DNA of 64,000 bases, from contig JARKPR010000078.1 of NCBI GenBank assembly GCA_029975165.1, forward strand, positions 100,727 to 164,726, read 5' to 3'. The notes beneath the pieces are model-generated. The model was not told the DNA's origin. It saw only the letters and a list, made by a program, of their open reading frames with translations, and ran no database searches. The DNA comes from Selenomonadales bacterium. Lineage in GTDB: Bacteria > Bacillota > Negativicutes > Sporomusales > UBA7701. Each line of letters begins with the position of its first letter. Positions within the stretch are counted from its first letter, which is position 1. This document shows positions 17,665-26,435 of the stretch, in pieces. The translations under genes were made by a program, and so were the position numbers.

Positions 17665-18606
17665 ATGGACACACTGACACACGCGCTCGTCGGCGTGGCT
17701 GTCGCCGGCCTGTCCGGCCACCAGCCCGCGCTCGGCGACCCGATATATATCGCCGCCGCCCTGGGCGCCCAGGCCCCGGACTTCGATATTGTCGCCCAGG
17801 CCTGGGGCAATATGGCCTACCTGCGACAACACCGGAGCTTTTCCCATTCGCTTCCCGGCATCGCCCTGTTCGCGGCGGTCATCGCCGGGGGGATGAAGCT
17901 GGCGATGCCGCAGGCCGATGTCGGCCAGGTGCTGCTGTGGGCGTTCGCCGGCGGCCTGTCGCATGTCGCCTTAGATTATTTTAACTCGCATGGGGCGGCA
18001 ATATTATGGCCGTTCCGCCGCGAGCGGAAAAGTTATCCCCTTTTGAACGTTTTCGATCCCATCATTGTCATTATGCTGCTGGCCGCTTACGCCACCGGCC
18101 TGCCGATGCAGGAGGTGTCGTACGTCAGCTTCGCCGCCCTGGCGCTGTATATTTTCGCCCGCTACTGCCTGCGGCGGCAGGCGGTGGAATGGCTGACCAA
18201 CCGCTACGCCGGCGAGCTGGCGACCCGCATCTGGGTGATGCCGTGCCTCCAGCGCCTCTTCTACTGGGATTTCGTGGTGGAAACCGACCGGCGTTATGTC
18301 AACGGACGCCTGGGGGCGTTCTTCCCCCTGCCGGACATCAAGGCCGACCTGCCCCGGCAGGCGCTGTCGCCGCTGGCCGCGCAGGCGAGCAAGACGGCGC
18401 TGGGCGAATTCTTCACCACCTTCACGCCTTTCAGCTATTTCGAAGAACAGGCCGGCGGGGACGCCGGCAGGGTCAATATCTACGATCTGCGCTACTACAG
18501 CGGCGACAGGTTCGTGCACAGCGCGACCGTCTCCTTCGCCGCCGACATGACGCTGCGGGATGCGTACATCCATTCGCTGGGCCGCACGGTGAAGGTAACG
18601 GAATAG
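17665..18606 (+). CDS. Membrane-bound metal-dependent hydrolase, YdjM/LexA-regulated type
   Basis: 313 residues. MDTLTHALVGVAVAGL at the N-terminus, APDFD around residue 39, HRSFSHSLPGI and HVALDYFNSHG carry the conserved His/Asp pattern of the YdjM (PF04307) family. Several membrane segments lie between residues 60 and 165, and a soluble C-terminal part follows. Family members are described as inner-membrane metal-dependent hydrolases, but the substrate is unknown. AGGAGG lies 9 bases upstream of the ATG. An inverted repeat just after the stop may end its transcript or regulate the next gene. Confidence 0.82.
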   Translation: MDTLTHALVGVAVAGLSGHQPALGDPIYIAAALGAQAPDFDIVAQAWGNMAYLRQHRSFSHSLPGIALFAAVIAGGMKLAMPQADVGQVLLWAFAGGLSHVALDYFNSHGAAILWPFRRERKSYPLLNVFDPIIVIMLLAAYATGLPMQEVSYVSFAALALYIFARYCLRRQAVEWLTNRYAGELATRIWVMPCLQRLFYWDFVVETDRRYVNGRLGAFFPLPDIKADLPRQALSPLAAQASKTALGEFFTTFTPFSYFEEQAGGDAGRVNIYDLRYYSGDRFVHSATVSFAADMTLRDAYIHSLGRTVKVTE

Positions 18607-18620
18607 TGGTCACCGGCGGC

Positions 18621-18667
18621 ACAACCGGGTCTTTTGCCCTTGCAAAACGGCCCGGTTGTGTTATAAT
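18621..18667 (+). promoter_or_regulatory. Promoter within a nested inverted repeat, ahead of the NapH-like gene
   Basis: ACAACCGGG pairs with CCCGGTTGT and, inside it, TTTTGC pairs with GCAAAA. A sigma-A-like promoter overlaps it: TTGCAA at 18640, 16-base spacer, TATAAT at 18662. The -35 box lies inside the inner arm and the outer arm ends just before the -10. This suits a protein operator; it could also be the terminator of the upstream gene, although the tail is not T-rich. Confidence 0.5.
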
Positions 18668-18718
18668 ATTATCAGTTATATCCCCTCCCCTGGGGGATGG
18701 GTTATGGAGGTCAATAAA

Positions 18719-19387
18719 ATGCGCAACCGGTGGCAGCCGTACCTGTTTTGGCTTTTGCTCGCCTTTCTGGCGATCGGATTCGTTTACCCGGCGATCGGGG
18801 CGATCGCGCTCGTCTGCATGCTGGCGCCGGTGGCGCTCGCGCCGTTCCGGGGCCGTTACTGGTGCGGCAATTTCTGTCCCCGCGGCAGCTTCTACGACCA
18901 TGCGCTGGCCCGCTTTTCGCCCCGGCGGCCTATCCCGCCCTTTTTCCGCAGCAAGGGGCTGCGGGTGTTCATGGTGGCGTTCATCATGACGGTGTTCACG
19001 GTGCAGATGTACTACGCCTGGGGCGACCCGGCGGCGATGGGGCTGGTGTTCGTCAACCTGATCTTCGTGACGACGGTGGCGGGCGTCATCCTCGGGCTGG
19101 TCTTTCACCAGCGGACGTGGTGCGCCTTCTGCCCGATGGGGACGCTGGCGTCGTGGCTGAGCCGCGGGGCGATGCCGCTCCGCGTGGCGCCGAGCTGCGT
19201 GAGCTGCGGGCTGTGCACAAGGGCCTGCCCGCTGCAGCTCAAGCCATACGACGGCAAGGAGGCCGGGACGTTCGCGCCCGGCGACTGCCTGAAGTGCGAC
19301 CGCTGTACGGCGGTCTGCCCGCAGAAGGCGCTGGGGTTCGGCGATGGCGGCGAACCTGCGGCAACGGTGAAAAACTCAGGCTGGTGA
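18719..19387 (+). CDS. NapH-like membrane 4Fe-4S protein
   Basis: 222 residues. Four to five membrane segments, with WCGNFCPRGSFYD and WCAFCPMGTL (each a CxxxCP pair typical of NapH/CcoG/YccM membrane ferredoxins), then two soluble 4Fe-4S motifs CVSCGLCTRACP and CLKCDRCTAVCP. It likely moves electrons between the quinone pool and a soluble partner. I choose the ATG at 18719 because GGAGG is 8 bases ahead; ATG at 18704 is the alternative. Its 3' end lies inside the left arm of repeat copy 3. Confidence 0.82.
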   Translation: MRNRWQPYLFWLLLAFLAIGFVYPAIGAIALVCMLAPVALAPFRGRYWCGNFCPRGSFYDHALARFSPRRPIPPFFRSKGLRVFMVAFIMTVFTVQMYYAWGDPAAMGLVFVNLIFVTTVAGVILGLVFHQRTWCAFCPMGTLASWLSRGAMPLRVAPSCVSCGLCTRACPLQLKPYDGKEAGTFAPGDCLKCDRCTAVCPQKALGFGDGGEPAATVKNSGW

Positions 19388-19502
19388 TAAAGGTCCAGAT
19401 GCAAGGCGCACCGGAAAAGCGCGCCGCGCCGTGTACATCGGGACGTACGCAAGCAAGCGCTTTGAGGAGCAACGCCGCAGATGGGTCTTTATCGCCAGCC
19501 TG
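19377..19502. repeat. Structured dispersed repeat, copy 3
   Basis: 126 bases. CAGGCTGGTGATAAAG pairs with CTTTATCGCCAGCCTG (one T-G pair), continued by GTCCA/TGGGT, giving a closing helix of about 21 pairs. Inside are GATGCAAGG, AAAGCGC/GCGCTTT, GTGTAC/GTACGC and AACGCCGCAGA. The left arm includes the last 11 bases of the NapH-like gene, including its stop codon. A separate terminator follows immediately. Confidence 0.8.
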
Positions 19503-19537
19503 AAGCCCGCGTAGCGATACGGGGGCTTCTTCTTTTT
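19502..19537 (+). terminator. Terminator after repeat copy 3
   Basis: GAAGCCC/GGGCTTC plus CGTA/TACG with one mismatch, loop GCGA, tail TTCTTTTT. It ends the transcript of the NapH-like gene. Confidence 0.75.
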
Positions 19538-19670
19538 GCTCCGAACGAACAAAATTTGTTGCCGACCCATACTTTTTTGCCGGCAAATCGTATATTATTA
19601 CTGTGTATTTCTTCCTATTAAGATAAAAAAGTTGCCTTTATGCGTTATTAGGTGCAAAATATAAGAAGAG

Positions 19671-21020
19671 TTGCGCCAATTGAAGCAACCTTTCCGCAGT
19701 TTTAACCGGGAGCTGACCGTCTTGGACCACGCCGGGAGCCTGATAAGGGCTCTGTATCGCAAGTATAAAGACCGGGACATCGTCTGGCTTGTGCCGCTCG
19801 CCGCCGCGGCGACTTATAGAATCCTCGACCATTTCTTCTGGCTGCTCCGCTCGGGGCGCGGCGTCCCGCCCAAATGCGACGACACCATCTGGTACTTGAA
19901 CTACGCCAACAATCTGCTCGCCAACCTGCTGAACGGGCTCGATATCGACGATACCCTGTATTTCGGCTATAACATTCTCCTCAGTTTCCTGCTGGCGGTC
20001 TTCCGCGACCCGGTCACCGTCGTCCTGATCCAGGGGACGGTCGCCGGCCTCAGCGTCATTCTCGTGTACAAGATCGCCCGCATGCTGTTCACCAAAACCA
20101 CCGCCATCATCGCGTCGGTTTTTTACATCGGCGCCTGGGACGTCATCCTCTGGGCCATGTACCTGTTGTCCGACAGCTTCTTTCTCAGCCTCCTGCTGCT
20201 GACCGTCTACAGCATGCTGCTGGCGCTCGAGACGGGGCGGCGCAGCCACCGGCTCCTCTTCGCCGCCGCTGCCGGTTATCTGTTTATCTTCCGGCCCACC
20301 GGCATTCCGATTGTCCTCGTCCTCATACCTTATGTAATCTACCGCCTGCCCCGCCCGGCGGTGGCCGCCTTTCTGGCGAAATACCGCCTTTTCCTGGGCG
20401 GCCTGGCCGCCGCCCTCGTGCTCGGCGGCGCCGGCCTTTACTGGCGCGGCGCCTTCGATCCTTTCTTCAGTTCTTTGCAGGCCAACGTCAATAAAGTCCT
20501 TTACACCGTCTACGCCAACGGCCGGGTGTACGACTATCCCCATCCCGGCGACCTCCACTTCCTCCCCGATTATACCGTCACTGTCGGCGACAGCTTGCTG
20601 CTCAGCTTCCTGGTCAACAACTGGGATTATGTCTCCGTCCTCTACCTTAAGCGGGCCGTCGCTTTCCTCGGCCACTGGGTATGGAAAACCGACCTCGGCA
20701 CCCTGAGCGGCGCCTTGACTTTTCTCGCCAACTTCTGGCCGGCGGCCCTCTTCGCCGTCGGCACGGCCGCCGCCGTCGCCGACCGCCGCTTCGCGAAAGC
20801 CGCGCCTCTGTGGCTCATCACGTTCGCCGTCTTCGCTTTCTGCACGCTGCTGTTCATCGACTGGATGTACCGCTACCGCCTGCCGGCCATCCCCTTCATT
20901 GCCATCGTCGCCGCCTACGGCGCCGAGCGGCTCGCCGTCCTGGTAATAAATACGAGGTTGATAACGCATGGAAAAAGGCAAAACGCTGATTGTCATCCCG
21001 GCCTACAACGAGCAGAATAA
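19671..21020 (+). CDS. Polytopic membrane protein, glycosyltransferase-39-like
   Basis: 449 residues with about ten to eleven hydrophobic segments and no soluble domain. An early acidic loop CDDTIWYLNYANNLL resembles the Asp-containing first loop of dolichyl/polyprenyl-phosphate-sugar-dependent (GT39/ArnT-like) transferases, and a large external loop (about residues 265-310) follows the mid-protein helices. It probably adds a sugar from a polyprenyl carrier outside the membrane. The start is a TTG (19671 or 19680) with only a modest AGAAGAG site, so the N-terminus is uncertain. It opens the glycan operon; its 3' end overlaps the next gene. Confidence 0.7.
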   Translation: MRQLKQPFRSFNRELTVLDHAGSLIRALYRKYKDRDIVWLVPLAAAATYRILDHFFWLLRSGRGVPPKCDDTIWYLNYANNLLANLLNGLDIDDTLYFGYNILLSFLLAVFRDPVTVVLIQGTVAGLSVILVYKIARMLFTKTTAIIASVFYIGAWDVILWAMYLLSDSFFLSLLLLTVYSMLLALETGRRSHRLLFAAAAGYLFIFRPTGIPIVLVLIPYVIYRLPRPAVAAFLAKYRLFLGGLAAALVLGGAGLYWRGAFDPFFSSLQANVNKVLYTVYANGRVYDYPHPGDLHFLPDYTVTVGDSLLLSFLVNNWDYVSVLYLKRAVAFLGHWVWKTDLGTLSGALTFLANFWPAALFAVGTAAAVADRRFAKAAPLWLITFAVFAFCTLLFIDWMYRYRLPAIPFIAIVAAYGAERLAVLVINTRLITHGKRQNADCHPGLQRAE

Positions 21021-21675
21021 TATCCGCGGGGTGATCGGCGATATCCGCGCCAGCCTGCCCGGCGCCGACATCCTCGTCGTCAACGACGGCTCGGTCGACG
21101 CCACCGCCCGCAATGCCCGGCAGGCGTGCGGCGTCAAGGTGGTCGATCTGCCCTGCAACCTCGGCATCGGCGGCGCCGTCCAGACCGGCTTCAAGTATGC
21201 CCGCGACCACGGCTACGATTATATGGTCCAGATCGACGGCGACGGCCAGCACCTGCCCGGCGAGGTGACCAGGCTTGCCGCCGCCATGGCCGCCGCCGGC
21301 AGCGATATGGTCATCGGCTCGCGCTTTTTGGACATCCGCTCCTTCCGCACTTCCTGGCAGCGGCGCCTGGGGATAATCATTTTCCGCTGCCTGTTCCGCC
21401 TGCTCCTCGGCCTGCGCATCACCGACAGCACCTCCGGCTTCCGCCTCTACAACCGGAAGAGCATTGAGGTCCTGGCCCGCTTTTATCCCAGCGACTATCC
21501 CGAGCCCGACGCCATCGTCCTCCTCCACAAGCACGGCCTGGCGATTTCCGAGGCCGGCGTGGCCATGCGGGCCCGCGAAAGCGGCCGTTCTTCCATCACC
21601 GCCATCAAGAGCCCCTACTACATGGCCAAAGTCACCTTGTCGATTATCTTCGCCTGCCTGCGGACGCGGTGGTGA
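20968..21675 (+). CDS. Family 2 glycosyltransferase
   Basis: 235 residues. VIPAYNEQNNIRGVI, LVVNDGSVDAT and QIDGDGQHLPGEV (nucleotide-sugar and metal-binding DxD-like region) define a GT-A fold of the dolichyl-phosphate-mannose-synthase/undecaprenyl type, without added membrane segments. It would make the lipid-linked sugar used by the adjacent GT39-like protein. It overlaps its upstream neighbour by 53 bases and the DUF2304 gene by 7, which indicates co-translation. Confidence 0.9.
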   Translation: MEKGKTLIVIPAYNEQNNIRGVIGDIRASLPGADILVVNDGSVDATARNARQACGVKVVDLPCNLGIGGAVQTGFKYARDHGYDYMVQIDGDGQHLPGEVTRLAAAMAAAGSDMVIGSRFLDIRSFRTSWQRRLGIIIFRCLFRLLLGLRITDSTSGFRLYNRKSIEVLARFYPSDYPEPDAIVLLHKHGLAISEAGVAMRARESGRSSITAIKSPYYMAKVTLSIIFACLRTRW

Positions 21676-22061
21676 GCCTTATGCATATGCACATCGATAA
21701 AATCCACCTCCTCGGCGCCATCTTCAGCTTCGTCATCCTCGCCGCCGTCTTCGTCCTCGTCCGCGAGCGCCATCTCCAGGAAAAATACTCCCTCGTCTGG
21801 TTCCTCATCGGCTTTTTCATCCTCGTCATGTCGGTCTTCGAAGGCCTGATGGACTGGTTCGGCGATTTCATCGGCGTCTACTACGCCCCCTCGGCCTTTT
21901 TCGGCCTGCTGATCGCCTGCGCCTATCTCCTCCTGCTCAACATGAGCGTCAGCATCTCCCACCTCAAAACGCACAACAGAGCTCTCTCTCAGGAGCTAGG
22001 CCTGGCCAAGCTGCGGCTGGAGGAGCTCGAAGAGAAGGTGAACGGGTCCGGCCATGATTAA
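21669..22061 (+). CDS. DUF2304 family membrane protein
   Basis: 130 residues, three hydrophobic segments, and a C-terminal coiled coil (LGLAKLRLEELEEKV). The segment VLVRERHLQEKYSLVWFLIGFFIL is typical of DUF2304 proteins, which often sit beside GT2 enzymes and may assist polyprenyl-sugar handling. The start may be GTG 21669 or ATG 21681. It overlaps the preceding and following genes by a few bases. Confidence 0.78.
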   Translation: MVSLMHMHIDKIHLLGAIFSFVILAAVFVLVRERHLQEKYSLVWFLIGFFILVMSVFEGLMDWFGDFIGVYYAPSAFFGLLIACAYLLLLNMSVSISHLKTHNRALSQELGLAKLRLEELEEKVNGSGHD

Positions 22062-22407
22062 ATACTTCGTGCTGCTCGCCAGCGTCGCCATGACGGTCGC
22101 CGCCAGCACCCTGCTCAAGATCGGCAGCGCCGCCGTCGATTTCGACGGCGGCCTTGGCGCTATTTTCAAGGGCTACCTTATGTCGCCGCTCATCGTCGCC
22201 GGCTTCGCCTCCTACGCTTTGGCCGCGCTGCTGTGGGTCTACTGCCTGGCCAACTTCGACCTGGGCTACGCCACGTTCGTCGCCAGCATCCAGTACATAA
22301 TGCTGCTGGCCGTGGCCATTTTCGTCTTCCATGAGAACATCGGCCTCCTCAAGTGGCTCGGTAGCTTGCTCATTATGGTCGGTGTATTCTGCTGGCTGAA
22401 AGGATAA
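22054..22407 (+). CDS. Small EamA/SMR-type four-helix membrane protein
   Basis: 117 residues, four membrane segments. ASTLLKIGSAA, YALAALLWVYCLANFDLGYATFVASIQYIMLLAVAIFVFHE match the small multidrug resistance/ArnE-F-like group. In a glycan operon this is more likely a flippase for a polyprenyl-linked sugar than a drug pump. It overlaps DUF2304 by 8 bases and is 7 bases from the acyltransferase gene. Confidence 0.8.
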   Translation: MIKYFVLLASVAMTVAASTLLKIGSAAVDFDGGLGAIFKGYLMSPLIVAGFASYALAALLWVYCLANFDLGYATFVASIQYIMLLAVAIFVFHENIGLLKWLGSLLIMVGVFCWLKG

Positions 22408-22414
22408 CGGCAAG

Positions 22415-23470
22415 ATGCTCACCTGCGTACCTTATACCGACGCTTTGCAGGACGAGTGGGACGAGCTCGCCCTGGCCCGCGGCACCGTCTATCACACCAC
22501 CGCTTTCCGGCGCATCCTCGCCGACGCCTTCGGCTACACCGCCGCCGACCATGCCGTTCTCGACGCCGCCGGCCGCATCGCCGCCCTCGTCCCGCTGGTC
22601 GTCGGCCGCAATCTCCGCCTCCGGCGGGTGGGCGTCTCCCTCCCCTTCGCCAACCACGCCGATATCTGCGCCGTCGGTCCCGCCGCGCAGCAAGCGGCCC
22701 TGGCCGCCCTGCCCGGCATTGCCGCCGCCCTTCGCCTCGCCTACCTGGAGGTCCGCCTGACGGAAGTGGCCGACGGCCTGCCGCCGGCCGTCGCCGGCTG
22801 GGCCGTGAGCCGCGCCAACTACACCTTCCGCCTGCCCCTCGCCGGCGGCGAGGAGCAGGTGCTGGCCCTCTCGACCGCGAGCAACCGCAACCACATCCGC
22901 AAGGCCGTGAGAAACGCGCTCTTCACCGTTTCCTTCGACCCCGGCCGCCTGGACGGCTTTTACCGCGTCTATTGCCAACGGATGAAGGAGCTGGGCTCGC
23001 CCGCTCCCGCGATCCGTTTTTTTGAAGCCTTTTTCCGCCATCTCCCCGGCCACGCCGCCCTGCTCACCGTCGCCGACCGCGCCGGCGGCGCCGTCGTCGG
23101 CGGCATGCTGCTCCTCGCCAGCCCCGGCGACCGCACGCTTTATTATCCTTACGGCGCCACCCTCGTCGAGTACAACAGCCGCTACTTGGGCAATTTCATG
23201 TACTGGGAGGCGGTGAAATACGCCATCGCCCACGGCTTCGACCGCCTCGACCTCGGCCGCTCGCCGGCCGGCTCCGGCACGTACCGCTACAAGGAGCAGT
23301 GGGGCGCCCGCCCCGTACGGCTCGCCTACCTGACCTACAGCCCATCCGGCGCTCCCGCCGGGCCCCCCGACCGTGGCCGCCTCGGCCCCCTCATCGAGCT
23401 GTGGCGGGTCATGCCCGCTTTCGTTACCGACCTGGTCGGCCCCCGCCTGATAAGCTATCTCCTGCCCTGA
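22415..23470 (+). CDS. FemAB/GNAT-type acyltransferase
   Basis: 351 residues. The tandem GNAT layout is seen in WDELALARGTVYHTTAFRRIL at the N-terminus (PEP-CTERM/FemAB style) and LYYPYGATLVEYNSRYLGNFMYWEAVKYAIAHGF, LDLGRSP, GTYRYKEQWGA near the C-terminus. Proteins of this group (related to FemAB and the XrtA-locus acetyltransferases) transfer acyl or aminoacyl groups to cell-surface glycans or lipids. ATG at 22415 follows GGATAACGGCAAG, a weak site typical of a tightly coupled gene. Confidence 0.78.
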   Translation: MLTCVPYTDALQDEWDELALARGTVYHTTAFRRILADAFGYTAADHAVLDAAGRIAALVPLVVGRNLRLRRVGVSLPFANHADICAVGPAAQQAALAALPGIAAALRLAYLEVRLTEVADGLPPAVAGWAVSRANYTFRLPLAGGEEQVLALSTASNRNHIRKAVRNALFTVSFDPGRLDGFYRVYCQRMKELGSPAPAIRFFEAFFRHLPGHAALLTVADRAGGAVVGGMLLLASPGDRTLYYPYGATLVEYNSRYLGNFMYWEAVKYAIAHGFDRLDLGRSPAGSGTYRYKEQWGARPVRLAYLTYSPSGAPAGPPDRGRLGPLIELWRVMPAFVTDLVGPRLISYLLP

Positions 23471-23498
23471 CCAAATCCGCTCCCTCACGGAGGACCCC

Positions 23499-24161
23499 AT
23501 GACCAAACCGGACTGGCAGAACTACTTCGACCAGAAGGCCGCCACCCACGGCGCGTCCGTAAAAGCATCCGACTATTATGACGAGGCCAGCTTCTTCATG
23601 CAGCGGGACAATATCCTCCGCTGGATCGGCGACCTAAGCGGCGCCCGCATCCTCGACGCCGGCTGCGGGGTCGGCGCCTTCAGCGAACCGCTGGCGGCGG
23701 CCAACACCGTCCATGGCGTCGATTTTTCCGCCAGGAGCCTCGAATACGCCGCCGCCCGCGGCCTTGAGACGCATGTCGGCGATCTCGCCGCCCTGCCGTT
23801 CGCCGCCGGCTTTTTCGACCTCGTGCTCTGCATCGGCGTCATCCAGCTGATCGACGACCACCGGCCGGTGCTGCGCGAGCTGGCCCGCGTCACCAAGCCC
23901 GGCGGCACGGTCCTCGTCCAGACCCTCCACCGGGTCTCCCTCCAGCGCCAGCTGCTCGCCTTCTTCGAGAAGAGCCATAAATTCGACAAGATGTATGCCA
24001 TGGACGAGCTGGCCGCCGACTTCGCCGCCTGCGGTCTCGGCAGCCTCGAGTTCCTCAAGCTGTACCACCCGTTCCGCTTCGCCGTCACCGGCGGGGCGGG
24101 CGAGGCGGGCGATTTTCTCTGCACCTCGTTCGCGCTGAAAGGACGGAAAGAGCGTGGCTGA
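23499..24161 (+). CDS. SAM-dependent methyltransferase
   Basis: 220 residues. Class I Rossmann methyltransferase: motif I ILDAGCGVGAFSEPL, acidic end of strand 2 VHGVDFSARSLEYA, FFDLVLCIGVIQLI (motif III) and VTKPGGTVLVQTLHR. Target unknown, probably a sugar or lipid intermediate of this operon. GGAGGACCCC precedes the ATG. Its stop overlaps the following GTG start by 8 bases. Confidence 0.85.
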   Translation: MTKPDWQNYFDQKAATHGASVKASDYYDEASFFMQRDNILRWIGDLSGARILDAGCGVGAFSEPLAAANTVHGVDFSARSLEYAAARGLETHVGDLAALPFAAGFFDLVLCIGVIQLIDDHRPVLRELARVTKPGGTVLVQTLHRVSLQRQLLAFFEKSHKFDKMYAMDELAADFAACGLGSLEFLKLYHPFRFAVTGGAGEAGDFLCTSFALKGRKERG

Positions 24162-25011
24162 GCGGCCGGCCGCCAATTTCCTGACCTTCGACACCGAAGA
24201 ATGGTACCACGCCAATTACGACGGCATGGACCCCGCTGCCCTGCGCGGCCGGGGCTCGAACTTCCCCGCCCAGATGGAAGACCTTTTGGCGCTGTGCGCC
24301 GCGGCCGGCGCCAGGGCGACCTTCTTCGTGCTGGGCGCGGTCGCCGAGGACCACCCGGGCGTCGTCCGCGCCATCGCCGCCGCCGGCCACGAGATCGCTT
24401 CCCACGGCTACGGCCATGCGCTCGCTTACCGGCAGACGATTGACGAGTTCGCCGCCGATGTCAGGAGGTCGGTCGCCATCCTCGAAGACGTCGCCGGCGC
24501 CGCCGTCCGCGGCTACCGGGCCCCGTCCTGGTCGATCGTGGCCGCCAACTACCACTATCTCGCCGTTCTGGAGGAGCTCGGCCTGGTCTACGACGCCAGC
24601 GTCTTCCCTGTCCGCACTTTCCTGTACGGCATCCCCGATGCCCCCGCCCATATCCACCGCCCCGTCGTCGCCGGCCGGACGCTGAATCTCTGGGAGATCC
24701 CCACGTCCGTCGTCCGCCTCGCCGGGCGCAATATGGGCTATTCCGGCGGCTTTTATTTCCGCCTCTTCCCCGGCTTGTTCATCGCGTACGCCATCCGCCG
24801 CGCCAACCGCCGCGGCCGGCCGGCCGTCGTGTACCTCCACCCCCGCGAGCTCGACCCGGGCGAGCGCCGGCTCACGCTGCCCGCCAAGGAAGCCTTCATC
24901 CACTACCACGGTATCGGCGGCGCGCGGGCCAAGCTCGTTTCGCTGCTGCAAAAATTCACATTTACGTCGGTGATCGACCACCTGCGGACGCTAGACCCGA
25001 CGCTAAAATGA
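24154..25011 (+). CDS. Polysaccharide deacetylase, XrtA/DUF3473-like subgroup
   Basis: 285 residues. FLTFDTEEWYHANY at the N-terminus, GHEIASHGYGHALAY (metal His pair), GYRAPSWSI and a C-terminal VYLHPRELDPG are signatures of the deacetylase subgroup found in extracellular-polysaccharide loci. No signal peptide is seen, so it may act on a cytosolic or membrane-bound lipid-linked sugar. It is last in the operon, followed at once by a strong terminator. Confidence 0.88.
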   Translation: MAERPAANFLTFDTEEWYHANYDGMDPAALRGRGSNFPAQMEDLLALCAAAGARATFFVLGAVAEDHPGVVRAIAAAGHEIASHGYGHALAYRQTIDEFAADVRRSVAILEDVAGAAVRGYRAPSWSIVAANYHYLAVLEELGLVYDASVFPVRTFLYGIPDAPAHIHRPVVAGRTLNLWEIPTSVVRLAGRNMGYSGGFYFRLFPGLFIAYAIRRANRRGRPAVVYLHPRELDPGERRLTLPAKEAFIHYHGIGGARAKLVSLLQKFTFTSVIDHLRTLDPTLK

Positions 25012-25042
25012 GAAGCCCGCGTGCTTGGACACGCGGGCTTCT
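25011..25042. terminator. Bidirectional terminator between convergent transcripts
   Basis: AGAAGCCCGCGTG pairs perfectly with CACGCGGGCTTCT around a six-base loop. It lies between the glycan operon and the 3' end of the cooS remnant, which run toward each other. Confidence 0.85.
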
Positions 25043-25048
25043 GTGCGT

Positions 25049-26419
25049 CTAGTGGACTGGCCCCGAAGACAGGCCTAGCTCTTTGCGCTTCTGCTCGATG
25101 TGGTCGGCGTAGATGGCGACGGTTTTGTCGGCGGACAGCTCGACCATGAGCTTGCCGAGGCCGAGGGTGGCGGTGGTTTCGGTGAGGGTTTTGACGACGA
25201 GGTCGCTGCCGGTGACGGACGGCACGGGGGCGACGTGGACGAGCCAGCCGAGGGCGATGGCGGTGCAGGCGTCGGCGACCGCCTTCTGTTCGAGGTATTC
25301 GGGGGCGCCGATGACGAGCGGCAGTTTGTCGGTGTCGACACCGAGGGCGTCGGCGAGCTCGACGGCGGTGTGGGTCATTTTGCCGATGTCGACGCAGGCG
25401 CCGTAGGAGAGGACGGGCGGGATGCCGAGAGACCGGCAGACGGCTTTGAGGCCGGGGCCGCACTCTTCGGCGGCCTCGGGCCGGGTGAGGCCGGTGTATT
25501 CCATGACCGCCGAGGTGCAGCCGCCGGCGAGGACGAGGATGTCCTTGGCGATGAGGCCCTTGGCGATGCGGAAGATGTTGCTGCCGCCCTGGCCGTAGCG
25601 GGCGGTGGTGCAGCCGACGACGGTGGCGATGCCGCGGATGCTGCCATTGGCGATGGCGTCGAGGAGGGGCTGCCAGGTGCCGCCGAGGGCGGCTTTGACG
25701 GGCTCGGTGCTGAAGCCGACGGTGCATTCGGTGGTGTAGGGCGGGACGTAGATCTGGCGGTTTTCGGCCTTGCGGCGCCCGTAGGCTTCGAGGGCCATGG
25801 CGAGGATCTTGCCGGCCTGTTCAGACATGCGCTCGGGGATGAATTCGACGGTTTCGGTGCCGGGCAGCTTGATGACTTCGTGGGTGCTGACCAGGGTGGC
25901 GCCGAAGCGCTTGGCGTAGAGCGGCAGGGTGGGCACGGTGCAGTTGTAGTTGAACATGAACAGGTCGACGCAGCCGGTGGCGAGGAGGTATTCCTCGGAC
26001 AGCCATTCGCCTTCCTGGCCGCCGTAGGCCGCCATGTCCTGCGTGCCGCCGTAGTTCATGAGCTGCTGGCCTTCGCAGACGTGGCCGAGGACCTGGATGC
26101 CGGCGGCGCCGGCGGCGCGGGCTTTGTCCTGCCACTCGGGGCGGGAGGCGAGCTCGATGACGGTCTGGGCGACGAGCGGCATGTGGCCGTTGGCAATGAT
26201 GTTGATTTTGGCCGGGTCGAGGAGGCCCATGTTCTGGCGGGTGGTATGGATTTTCTGGGTGCCCATGAGGATTTCCTGGAGGATGTCGAGGGCGAAGAGG
26301 CCCTGGTATTCGTTGATGACGCCGAGGCGTACGGCGGTGAGGAGGAAGTCGACGGGGTCGGCGCTGAGGTTGGTCATGCATTTGGTCTGGGCGAAGGCGA
26401 CTTCGCTTGCGTTGTTATT
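25049..26419 (-). pseudogene. cooS: 5'-truncated CO dehydrogenase catalytic subunit (cooS)
   Basis: Homology begins around residue 195 of a normal CooS of about 630 residues. All six C-cluster positions are visible: His in IIANGHMPL, and Cys in LGHVCEGQQ, NYNCTVP, VVGCTTARYG, LAGGCTSAVM and YGACVDIGK. The N-terminal third with the D- and B-cluster cysteines is absent. CooS-like coding continues upstream of the first ATG (SEVAFAQTKCM) until a TAG at 26420, and that ATG lacks a ribosome site, so this reads as a truncation at the island edge. A natural mini-CooS lacking the N-terminus is the alternative. Confidence 0.8.
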
Positions 26420-26435
26420 CTAACGAAAACGCCGG

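Noticed and set aside
19376..19586. Short overlapping minus-strand frames over repeat copy 3
   Set aside because: They translate the structured repeat, not a gene; similar frames appear over copies 1 and 2 for the same reason.
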